Source of the DNA: Pseudomonadota bacterium
GTDB taxonomy: Bacteria; Pseudomonadota; Alphaproteobacteria; Sphingomonadales; Sphingomonadaceae
Reading direction: 5' to 3'
Assembly: GCA_023390675.1 (NCBI GenBank)
Contig: JAEWCK010000113.1
Span: 1 to 7,239, forward strand
DNA: 7,239 nucleotides
The position numbers were made by a program, and so were the translations under genes. The notes under the pieces are model-generated. The model had not been told where the DNA came from, ran no database searches, and was given only the letters and a program-made list of their open reading frames with translations. Positions 1 through 7,239 of the stretch are shown in pieces (positions within the stretch are counted from its first letter, which is position 1; every line of letters begins with the position of its first letter).

Positions 1-211
1 CACGATCGCCCTGCTCGCGGTCGGCGCGCTCACGGTGCTCGGCGCGCTCGGCATAGCGCAGGGACTGGCCTTGACCGACGCGCTCGCCTTCGATCCGGAG
101 CTGCATTCGTCGCGCTTCGTCTTCTGGTTCGAATGCGTCCACCTGCCGTGGCAGGCGTGCCTCGCCTTCTTCCTCGCCTGGCTGCTCAGGATCGGGCGGC
201 GGCCGGGCTGA
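1..211 (+). CDS. Membrane protein of unknown function, C-terminal fragment
   Basis: The frame is open from the left edge (first full codon at base 2) to TGA at 209-211, giving 69 residues of a protein whose start lies outside the window. Third positions are almost all G or C, which supports real coding. Two hydrophobic stretches are visible: roughly residues 1-25 (TIALLAVGALTV...) and 37-61 (SRFVFWFECVHLPWQACLAF...). They are joined by a short polar loop, and the tail is basic (RIGRRPG). It therefore looks like the last two membrane helices of an inner-membrane protein with a cytoplasmic C-terminus. I do not recognise the family. Its last 26 bases overlap the 3' end of the convergent permease gene, leaving no room for a terminator between them. 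Confidence 0.6.
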   Translation, partial: TIALLAVGALTVLGALGIAQGLALTDALAFDPELHSSRFVFWFECVHLPWQACLAFFLAWLLRIGRRPG

Positions 212-1637
212 GGCGCATCAGCGCGGCATAGACGGCGAGCGCGACGAACAGTCCGACGAACCACGCCCAGGTGTAGATCGCCATCCACGCGGGCGCGACG
301 GCGATGCTCCGGGGCGCCGCGGTGGCGATGAAGCCGGGAAGGTTCGGCAGCACGCCCGCGGCGAAGGCGGCCAGCGCCGCGGGATTCCAGCCGCCGCGAT
401 AGGCATAGGCGCCGTCGGCGCGATAGAGCGCGTCGACGTCGATCCGCGCGCGGCGGACGATCCAGTAATCGGCGATCAGGATGCCCGCGATCGGCCCGAG
501 CAGCGCCGAATAGCCCGCGAGCCAGACGAAGATGTACCCGCCGGTCGAGGCGAGCAGCTTCCACGGCATGATCAGGATCGCGATCGCCGCGGTGATCATC
601 CCCCCGGTGCGGTAGCTGATCCGCGCGGGCCAGAGCGACGAGAAGTCATAAGCCGAGGAGACGAGGTTCGCGGCGATGTTGCACGAGACGGTATCGACGC
701 TGATCACGATCAGCCCGAGCAGCACCAGCGGCCCGTCGAAGCGGCCGGCGAGGGTGACCGGATCCCAGATCGCATGGCCATAGATCACCACTGTCGCGCT
801 CGTCGTGATCACGCTGGCGAGCGCGATCAGTCCCATCATCGGCGGCAGGCCGATCGATTGGCCGATGATCTGGTCTCTTTGTGAGCGGGCGAAGCGCGTG
901 AAATCGGGGATGTTGAGCGCGAGCGTCGCCCAATAGCCGATCATCGCGGTGAGCGCGGGCCAGAAGGTCTGCCAGAACTGCCCTTCGCGCGGCATACCGG
1001 GCACGAATTCGGAAGGCTCGGACAGGATCGGGCCGAGGCCCTTGGCCGCGTCGATCGCCCACCAGACCAGCGCGACGCAGATCAGGATCTTGACGGGCGC
1101 GGTCCAGGTCTCGAGCCGCCGTATCGTCAGCAGCCCCTTGCGCACGAAGAAGAGCTGGATCGCCCAGAAGGCGAGGAAGGCGGCAAGCTGGCCGGGGCCG
1201 ATGTCGAGCAGCGGCAGCGGGCTGCCGCGCAGGTCGGCGCCCGCGAGGATGCCGAGCAGTGTCAGCAGCGCCTCGCCCCCGATCCACGTCTGGATGCCGT
1301 ACCAGCCGCACGCGACCAGCGCGCGGGCGATCGCGGGCAGCCGCGCGCCGGTCGTTCCGAACGAGGCGCGGACGAGCACGGCATAGGGAATGCCGTAGCG
1401 CGCGCCGGCATGGCCGATCAGCAGCATCGGCACGAGGACGATCGCGTTGCCGAGCAGCACGGTCAGCGCCGCCTGTCCCGCCGACATGCCCTGCTCGATC
1501 AGCCCGGCGGCAAGCATCCAGGCCGGCACCGCGACGATCATGCCCACCCAGAGCGCGGCATAATGATACCACGCCCAGCTCCGCTGCGCCGGGCCGGTCG
1601 GCGCGAGATCGGGATTCCACAGCTTCGGATCGCTCAT
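186..1637 (-). CDS. NCS1-family nucleobase/hydantoin/allantoin:cation symporter
   Basis: A complete 483-residue permease, the usual length for the nucleobase:cation symporter-1 family, which imports cytosine, uracil, allantoin, hydantoins or related N-heterocycles with Na+ or H+. About 12 hydrophobic segments are visible. The N-terminal WNPDLAPT followed by QRSWAWYHYAALWVG is typical of the family. GWYGIQTWIGG at 111-121 places W112 and Q116 with the spacing of the substrate-binding W117/Q121 of Mhp1. NIPDFTRFAR at 242-251 follows TM6. SCNIAANLVSSAYDF at 318-332 carries N324, the likely equivalent of Mhp1 N318. The C-terminal YWIVRRARIDVDALYR and GGWNPAALAAFAAGVLPNLPG also fit the allantoin/uracil/hydantoin branch. 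The ATG at 1637 (MSDPKLWNPD) is preferred over the upstream ATG at 1685, because it has a G-rich GGGGGGAAG site upstream and begins just before the conserved region. No catabolic genes adjoin it, so the substrate cannot be assigned. Confidence 0.93.
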   Translation of the reverse strand: MSDPKLWNPDLAPTGPAQRSWAWYHYAALWVGMIVAVPAWMLAAGLIEQGMSAGQAALTVLLGNAIVLVPMLLIGHAGARYGIPYAVLVRASFGTTGARLPAIARALVACGWYGIQTWIGGEALLTLLGILAGADLRGSPLPLLDIGPGQLAAFLAFWAIQLFFVRKGLLTIRRLETWTAPVKILICVALVWWAIDAAKGLGPILSEPSEFVPGMPREGQFWQTFWPALTAMIGYWATLALNIPDFTRFARSQRDQIIGQSIGLPPMMGLIALASVITTSATVVIYGHAIWDPVTLAGRFDGPLVLLGLIVISVDTVSCNIAANLVSSAYDFSSLWPARISYRTGGMITAAIAILIMPWKLLASTGGYIFVWLAGYSALLGPIAGILIADYWIVRRARIDVDALYRADGAYAYRGGWNPAALAAFAAGVLPNLPGFIATAAPRSIAVAPAWMAIYTWAWFVGLFVALAVYAALMRLSPAAARS

Positions 1638-1771
1638 GCGCGCTTCCCCCCAGAGGCGACGGGGAGAGCATCGCGCGGCCTGCATGTCTGCGCAAGTGGC
1701 CTATGTCATTGACCCGCAAGGCCGGGAGGCGCACTCTGCGCGGACAAGAGTCGGATATGAGGAGAGTTCCT
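1638..1771. other. Divergent intergenic region between permease and membrane-protein genes
   Basis: This 134-bp stretch must hold the promoters of both flanking genes. A TTGACC hexamer at 1709-1714 on + resembles a -35 box, but no good -10 box lies 16-18 bases downstream. On - a weak pair, TTGCGC and GATGCT with 17 bases between, can be drawn toward the permease, with only three matches in each hexamer. An ATG at 1685 on - is in frame with the permease and would extend it by 16 residues, but I consider this region untranslated. No convincing operator palindrome is seen. Confidence 0.4.
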
Positions 1772-2377
1772 ATGTCTGATCATGCGATCCTCGAAGAGGA
1801 CGACGGCCTCGAATTTCATGCGTCTTTCAACCTTGCGCTCGACGGTGCGGGGTTCGAGGTCTTCAAGTGGTTGATCATCGGGCATATTCTGTACGCGATC
1901 GGGCTGCTGATCGTGGTCGCCGCGAATATCACCAACGGCAATATCTGGGTCACCCCGCTGTTCGCGCTGCCGCTGCTCTGGCGGACGCGCGATTACCGCA
2001 TGTGGCAGAAGGTGGTCGTGCTGCTCGTCGGGTTCACGGCGATGCACTATTTCGCGGTGCAGGCGGCAGTGCAGGTCTCGCGCGGGCAGGAGGCGTGGGT
2101 GCCGGGCCTGCTCGGCGGCGCGATCGGCGCGATCGGCGCATTTGCGCTGTGCGGCGTGTTCGGGCTGCTCCGCTCGGGCCCGGTGATGCTGATCTTCGCG
2201 GTGTTCTGGACGATCGTGCTGGCGCTGGTCGGCAGCATGGGCGTGTACCTCTACCTCACCACCGGCGCGAAGAGCGACGGGATGGTGAGCGCGTGGGTGC
2301 AGATGCTCAAGATCTACACGCCGTGGCAGGTGGTGTTCGCCTATGCCCTGGCGAAGATGCTGCGGCCCGACGGCTAG
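1772..2377 (+). CDS. Polytopic membrane protein of unknown function
   Basis: A complete 201-residue protein. ATG 1772 is preferred because AGGAG at 1760-1764 lies 7 bases upstream; the in-frame ATG at 1757 would overlap that site. The N-terminus is acidic and soluble (ILEEDDGLEFHASFNLALDGAGFEVFKW). Five or six hydrophobic segments follow, at about residues 33-52, 57-70, 80-100, 109-133, 135-162 and 184-197. A glycine/alanine-rich helix (GLLGGAIGAIGAFALCGVFGLL, in two glycine-containing repeats) sits in the middle. Charged loops such as RTRDYRMWQK and a basic C-terminus fit an inner-membrane protein. No catalytic or transport motif is recognisable. It is transcribed divergently from the NCS1 permease and ends in a CTAG shared with the convergent methyltransferase gene. 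Its function is unknown. Confidence 0.85.
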   Translation: MSDHAILEEDDGLEFHASFNLALDGAGFEVFKWLIIGHILYAIGLLIVVAANITNGNIWVTPLFALPLLWRTRDYRMWQKVVVLLVGFTAMHYFAVQAAVQVSRGQEAWVPGLLGGAIGAIGAFALCGVFGLLRSGPVMLIFAVFWTIVLALVGSMGVYLYLTTGAKSDGMVSAWVQMLKIYTPWQVVFAYALAKMLRPDG

Positions 2378-2976
2378 ATAAGGCCGGGCACGAAGCGCTT
2401 CACGCGCGCGGCATAGGCGTCATACGCAGCGCCGAACTGCGCGCGGAGGAGCTTCTCCTCGCGCGTCACGCGCATCCAGGTGCCGATCCAGTAGAGCGGA
2501 ACGGCGAGGATCACCCCGCGCCAATGGCCGAGCGCGATCGCCATCGTCAGCAGCCAGATGAACAGCGCGGAGTAGATCGGATTGCGGACCCAGGCGAAGG
2601 GTCCCCAGGTGACGAGCTGGTGATCCTCCCGCGTGCGCGCGACGATCGCCCAGTTGCGGCCCATCGCGCGCGACGAGGCGGCGAACAGCGCAATCGTCGC
2701 CCCCATCAGCGCCAGTACAAGCGCCAGTTCGCCGATCGCGAACGCGTCTGGAGCGCCGAGGATCATCTTGACCGGTCCGAAACCCACTGCCGCGAAGCCG
2801 AGCGCCTGCACCGCCACGCCGGCCATCGACCCCGAATCGCGCCGCGCGGTGGTTTCCGTCGCGCCTCCGCGCCGGCTTCGCGCCACGAGCAGCGCCACGG
2901 CCCAGACGAACAGGCTGCCGAACAGCGCTACGACCGCGTAGACGCTCGTCGGCTGGGGATCGACCAATTTGAGCAT
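2374..2976 (-). CDS. ICMT/PEMT-like membrane methyltransferase family protein
   Basis: A complete 200-residue integral membrane protein with about five hydrophobic segments (near 12-32, 52-72, 80-100, 134-150 and 153-168). The C-terminal half carries the signature of the isoprenylcysteine carboxyl methyltransferase/phospholipid methyltransferase superfamily. HQLVTWGPFAWVRNPIYSA at 119-137 is the RHPxY-type motif, here RNPIY. REEKLLRAQFGAAYDAY at 172-188 is the EE...L...FG..Y..Y segment that helps bind S-adenosylmethionine. Bacteria lack prenylated CAAX proteins, so the true acceptor, whether a lipid, a small molecule or a protein carboxylate, is unknown. ATG 2976 overlaps the TGA of the upstream peptidase gene by one base (TGATG), with GGAGG 5 bases upstream. 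The gene is thus the last of a three-gene operon and probably translationally coupled. Family assignment is confident; substrate is not. Confidence 0.88.
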   Translation of the reverse strand: MLKLVDPQPTSVYAVVALFGSLFVWAVALLVARSRRGGATETTARRDSGSMAGVAVQALGFAAVGFGPVKMILGAPDAFAIGELALVLALMGATIALFAASSRAMGRNWAIVARTREDHQLVTWGPFAWVRNPIYSALFIWLLTMAIALGHWRGVILAVPLYWIGTWMRVTREEKLLRAQFGAAYDAYAARVKRFVPGLI

Positions 2977-4691
2977 CACTGCCTCCGGAACATGTAGCGC
3001 TGATACGCCTCGACCGCTTCGGAGCGGCGCAGCACGCGCGAATTGGGATCGACCACGACGTGCGCGCCCTGCGGCACGTCGATCTCGGCCTTGCCGCCGT
3101 CCATCGCCACCTTGCGGACCTTGCCGTCGATCGAGACTTCGACGGGCATCGGGAAGGGCAGGTTGGCGGGGGTCTTCCACGTCAGGAACAGCTTGCCCGC
3201 GCCCCATTGCTCGACCAGCTCGGGGAGCGCCGCCTGCTTGAGATAGACGTCGAAGAACCAGTTCATGTCCTTCCCCGTCACCTTGTTGACGATGTCGATA
3301 TATTCGGGAGTCGAGGCGAAGCGCGGAGTGAAATTGCCCGGCCTGGGATCGGGGCGGCCATAGACGAGGCGACGCGTCGCCTCGAAGAACCTGTCGTCGC
3401 CGATCAGGTTGCGCAGCGTATGAAGCACCCAGGCGCCCTTGACGTAGATGTCCTGTCCGGGGCCGCCCTTCTCCTCCTCATAGACCTCTTCCTCGGTCTT
3501 GATCTTGCCCGAGACGATGGGAGCGAGGTTGCGGATCTGCATCCGGAAATCGTCCATCATCGCGGCATAGCGCGCCTCGCCCTCGCGCCAGCGGCCGTAG
3601 AGCGGCTGCATATATTGCGCGTAGCCCTCGTGCAGCCAGTAATCGTCCCAGTTCGCCGCCGACATCTGGTTGCCGAACCATTCGTGGCCGAGCTCGTGCT
3701 GGAAGATCTCGTCGAAGCCCGACGGCGTCTTCTTGTAGTTGTTGCCGTACGCGTTGATCGTCTGGTGCTCCATGCCGAGATGCGGCGTCTCGACCACGCC
3801 CATCTTCTCGTCGCCCCACGGATAGGGGCCGATCAGATTCTCGTAGAAATCGAGGGTCGGCGCGAACTCGTCGAACAGCCCCTGCGCCTTCTCGTCGCGC
3901 CCGGGCAGATACCAGTAGAAGATGCCGAACTTGTTGCCGTACGGGCTCTCATAGGTCGCGGCGAGCTCCTTGTACGGCCCGATCTGGAGCGCGACCGAAT
4001 AGGGATTGGGGCTGCGCGCGTGCCAGTTCCACACGGTGCGCCCGTCGGGGAGCGTGTCCATCCCCTTGAAGATGCCGTTGGCGGGCGCCTTCAGGCCCTT
4101 GGGCACCGTGATGTGCAGGTCGACCGTGTCGGGCTCGCCCTTGGGGAAATCGAGGCATGGCCAGAACAGGTCGCAGCCATAGCCCTCCGCGGTGGTGGCG
4201 ATCCACGGCTTGCGGTCGGTCGGAGTCTTCGCCCAGACGAGCCCGTCGTCCCACGGCGCCCGCACCGCGACGTGCGGCGTGCCGCCATAGACGATCTTCA
4301 CCGTCGCGCGCCCGCCGGCCTTGAGCGGATGCGGCAGTCGGATGACGAGCCGCCCCTCCGGGTTCGACCACTGGGCGGGCTTGAGCGCCTTGCCGTCGAG
4401 GCTGATCGCGCTCACCGGCAAATTCTTGTCCAGGTCGATCAGCAGCGCGGTCTGCGGCGCGGCGGTGCTCAGCGTCAGCGTCGCGGTGCCCGCCAGCTTC
4501 TGCGTCTCGGGGAACACTTCGATCGCGAGATCGACATGGTCGAGGTGGAGCGCCGCACGCTCGGGTGCGATCGGGCCGCCCGATTGCTGCGTGACCGCCG
4601 TGATCGGCGGCTCGCCCGGCTTGACCTGGGCGAGGGCAGGGGAGGCGGCGAGCGCGAGCGCCGAAGCGGCGAGCAGGAGCGAAGTGCGGAT
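2976..4691 (-). CDS. Secreted M1-family zinc metallopeptidase with probable ATC start
   Basis: A gluzincin aminopeptidase-type enzyme, 571 residues from the start proposed here, that would cleave N-terminal residues from peptides in the periplasm or outside the cell. HELGH at 332-336 and E355 (HExxH-18 residues-E) are the zinc ligands and catalytic glutamate. LGMEHQTINAYG at about 305-316 replaces the usual GxMEN exopeptidase motif. Y416 in YVKGAWVLHTLR fits the catalytic tyrosine. EGYGCDLFWPCLDFP near 169-183 is the family's substrate-domain segment. The protein lacks the large C-terminal domain of PepN (about 870 residues). Start: AAGGAGG at 4697-4703 is 5 bases before ATC 4691, and translation from there gives a textbook signal peptide, MRTSLLLAASALALAASPALA, ending at AxA before QVKPGE. 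No ATG, GTG or TTG lies in frame between the upstream stop at 4779-4781 and this point. A later GTG at 4517 would remove the signal peptide and part of the N-terminal domain. It is the middle gene of the operon. Confidence 0.93.
   Translation of the reverse strand: MRTSLLLAASALALAASPALAQVKPGEPPITAVTQQSGGPIAPERAALHLDHVDLAIEVFPETQKLAGTATLTLSTAAPQTALLIDLDKNLPVSAISLDGKALKPAQWSNPEGRLVIRLPHPLKAGGRATVKIVYGGTPHVAVRAPWDDGLVWAKTPTDRKPWIATTAEGYGCDLFWPCLDFPKGEPDTVDLHITVPKGLKAPANGIFKGMDTLPDGRTVWNWHARSPNPYSVALQIGPYKELAATYESPYGNKFGIFYWYLPGRDEKAQGLFDEFAPTLDFYENLIGPYPWGDEKMGVVETPHLGMEHQTINAYGNNYKKTPSGFDEIFQHELGHEWFGNQMSAANWDDYWLHEGYAQYMQPLYGRWREGEARYAAMMDDFRMQIRNLAPIVSGKIKTEEEVYEEEKGGPGQDIYVKGAWVLHTLRNLIGDDRFFEATRRLVYGRPDPRPGNFTPRFASTPEYIDIVNKVTGKDMNWFFDVYLKQAALPELVEQWGAGKLFLTWKTPANLPFPMPVEVSIDGKVRKVAMDGGKAEIDVPQGAHVVVDPNSRVLRRSEAVEAYQRYMFRRQ
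2982..2986 (-). promoter_or_regulatory. Ribosome binding site of the methyltransferase gene
   Basis: GGAGG on - (CCTCC on +), 5 bases before ATG 2976 and inside the last codons of the peptidase gene. It fixes the methyltransferase start and indicates coupled translation across the TGATG junction. Confidence 0.75.
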
Positions 4692-4696
4692 CGGAG

Positions 4697-4703
4697 CCTC
4701 CTT
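4697..4703 (-). promoter_or_regulatory. Shine-Dalgarno site that locates the M1 peptidase start
   Basis: AAGGAGG on - is a near-complete anti-16S match and touches the TGA stop of the preceding gene (4703-4705). The codon 5 bases downstream is ATC at 4691. The same 5-base spacing is seen before the methyltransferase and lon start codons, so the site points to ATC as initiator, or to a base error in an ATG. Confidence 0.75.
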
Positions 4704-5305
4704 CAGGCGAGTTCTACGGTAAAGCGAGAGACGTGGAGCGTGAAATAGGGCTTGCCGTCCTGCGCGATGGTAATGGTCTCAGGCCAGGCGATACCCTTGT
4801 CCTCGATGCGCCCCGCGAAGGTCAGGTGCTCGGCGATGCGCGGCTTGCCCGGCTCGGGCGCATCGACGGTCACATCGGCGGCGACGGGGCGGCCGTCGGG
4901 CCCGATGGCGAACGCGACGTCGGGATAGGGCAGGTTCGACAGCGCGAGCGTCGTGCCCGGCCTGCGCCGCTTCGAGAGCGCGATCAGCAGTTGCGCGTAG
5001 ATCGCATATTGCTGCCGCTCGTGGATCGCCATGTCGACAGGGATCGGCCGCTTGCCCGCAGGCAGCTCAACCCAGGCGCCGTCGGGCTCCAGCGCCAATG
5101 TGCGCGCCTTTTCGGGGCCTTCCGACACGATCCAGCTCTTCGAGCGCACGGAGAGCATCGGCAACACGAGCCGGGTCTGCGACACGAGATCGAGCTCGCG
5201 CCCGCCGACGCTGGCATGCGCGCGTCCTTCCCAGCTGAGCGCGCGTACGCCGCGCCCGACCGATGCCCGCGCCGCGAACGGCAGCAGTAATCCACCGGTA
5301 ATCAT
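4703..5305 (-). CDS. Exported protein of unknown function, Tat-like signal
   Basis: First gene of the - strand operon, about 200 residues from ATG 5305. The N-terminus MITGGLLLPFAARASVG is hydrophobic and ends in an AxA-like site, so the protein is probably exported. The mature part is rich in alternating hydrophobic and polar stretches, suggesting beta structure. It ends in a sheet-like tail (PYFTLHVSRFTVELA). No known catalytic motif is visible, and I do not recognise the family. The true start is uncertain. The frame stays open to an ATG at 5383, which would overlap the lon start codon. The codons just upstream of 5305 read INRRAM, a twin-arginine motif that only makes sense if translation begins at ATC 5320 or earlier. 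The stop TGA abuts the ribosome site of the M1 peptidase gene, so the two are co-transcribed and may serve the same envelope process. Confidence 0.8.
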   Translation of the reverse strand: MITGGLLLPFAARASVGRGVRALSWEGRAHASVGGRELDLVSQTRLVLPMLSVRSKSWIVSEGPEKARTLALEPDGAWVELPAGKRPIPVDMAIHERQQYAIYAQLLIALSKRRRPGTTLALSNLPYPDVAFAIGPDGRPVAADVTVDAPEPGKPRIAEHLTFAGRIEDKGIAWPETITIAQDGKPYFTLHVSRFTVELA

Positions 5306-5314
5306 CGCCCTGCG

Positions 5315-5345
5315 ATTGATGCCGCTGGCGACGCCACCATATAGT
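5315..5345 (+). promoter_or_regulatory. Probable lon promoter, heat-shock (RpoH) or housekeeping type
   Basis: Read as a housekeeping promoter it gives TTGATG (5316-5321), 18 bases, then TATAGT (5340-5345), with 4/6 and 5/6 consensus matches. Read as a sigma-32 promoter it gives ATTGAT (5315-5320), 14 bases, then CACCATATA (5335-5343), close to CCCCATNTA. Either reading places the transcript start near 5350, about 30 bases before the lon ATG. Heat-shock control would fit the known regulation of lon in many proteobacteria. The call comes from consensus inspection only. Confidence 0.5.
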
Positions 5346-5354
5346 GTGGGAGAA

Positions 5355-5370
5355 GGGCCCGATCGGGCCC
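5355..5370. repeat. Perfect 16-bp palindrome GGGCCCGATCGGGCCC upstream of lon
   Basis: An exact inverted repeat with 6-bp GC arms and GATC at the centre. It lies just downstream of the likely lon transcript start and one base before the lon Shine-Dalgarno (AGGAG 5372-5376). In mRNA it would form a strong hairpin that could affect ribosome access. In DNA it could be an operator between the divergent operon and lon. There is no T-run after it on +, so it is not an intrinsic terminator. Its role is unknown. Confidence 0.6.
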
Positions 5371-5381
5371 CAGGAGTATCC

Positions 5382-7226
<1,845 letters not shown>

Positions 7227-7239
7227 CTGTGTCTTATAA
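7227..7239 (+). other. Probable Nextera/Tn5 mosaic-end adapter residue at contig end
   Basis: The last 13 bases, CTGTGTCTTATAA, match 11 of the first 13 bases of the Tn5 mosaic end CTGTCTCTTATACACATCT. The Lon protein similarity stops exactly where this match begins, since the frame would read LCLI in place of the expected GKG-type continuation after VPG. The simplest reading is untrimmed library adapter with low-quality bases at the end of a contig, not genomic sequence. Confidence 0.7.

Noticed and set aside
1709..1737. TTGACC as -35 box of a promoter for the 201-residue membrane protein
   Set aside because: The hexamer at the proper distance downstream (CACTCT) matches the -10 consensus at only two positions.
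2115..2140. Short tandem GCGATCGGC repeat
   Set aside because: It encodes GAIGAIG in a glycine-rich membrane helix and reflects codon preference; two copies are not a meaningful DNA repeat.
2363..2389. Possible terminator hairpin at the CTAG junction
   Set aside because: Only 5-bp arms (GCCCG/CGGGC) with a 15-base loop and no T-run on either strand can be drawn.
4515..4517. GTG at 4517 as start of the M1 peptidase
   Set aside because: It has no good ribosome site and would remove the signal peptide and the first part of the N-terminal domain, although the frame reads through intact from the AAGGAGG-linked ATC at 4691.
4704..4706. CTG at 4706 as start of the M1 peptidase
   Set aside because: It would give a plausible signal peptide too, but it has no ribosome site upstream, and the strong AAGGAGG lies downstream of it.
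3060..4748. Very long open frame on + antisense to the M1 peptidase gene
   Set aside because: It is rich in Arg/Ala/Gly/Val with no recognisable domain, and it mirrors a well-supported peptidase on the other strand. Long antisense frames are expected in GC-rich DNA.

Overview
The window is GC-rich DNA with strong G/C preference at third codon positions and frequent CGATCG-type words. The Lon protease at the right end has a typical alphaproteobacterial N-terminus. Together with the secreted M1 peptidase and overall codon style, this suggests a Sphingomonas-like alphaproteobacterium. That placement is inference from protein style, not from a marker gene. No rRNA, tRNA, CRISPR array, insertion sequence or prophage gene is visible.

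Layout, left to right: (1) the C-terminal end of an unidentified membrane protein on + (1-211), which overlaps tail to tail with (2) a complete NCS1-family nucleobase/hydantoin/allantoin-type permease on - (186-1637). A 134-bp divergent intergenic region follows. (3) A complete unidentified polytopic membrane protein lies on + (1772-2377), and its stop codon interlocks with the stop of the next convergent gene in a CTAG. (4-6) A tight three-gene operon lies on -, read from right to left: an exported protein of unknown function (about 5305-4703), a secreted M1 zinc metallopeptidase (4691-2976) and an ICMT/PEMT-like membrane methyltransferase (2976-2374). The peptidase has no normal start codon at the place its ribosome site and signal peptide point to; the codon there is ATC. 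(7) Divergent from this operon is lon on + (5382 onward), encoding the ATP-dependent protease. It is preceded by a heat-shock-like promoter and a perfect 16-bp GC palindrome in its leader.

The lon reading frame is cut at the right edge. The last 13 bases do not continue the Lon protein and resemble the Tn5/Nextera mosaic end, so the window probably ends at a contig end carrying adapter residue.

The three operon genes probably act in the cell envelope: an exported protein, a periplasmic aminopeptidase-type enzyme and a membrane methyltransferase. No shared pathway can be named from the sequence. I did not find a clear undescribed biological system. The items most worth a second look are the ATC start, the palindrome and promoter between the operon and lon, and the adapter-like terminus.
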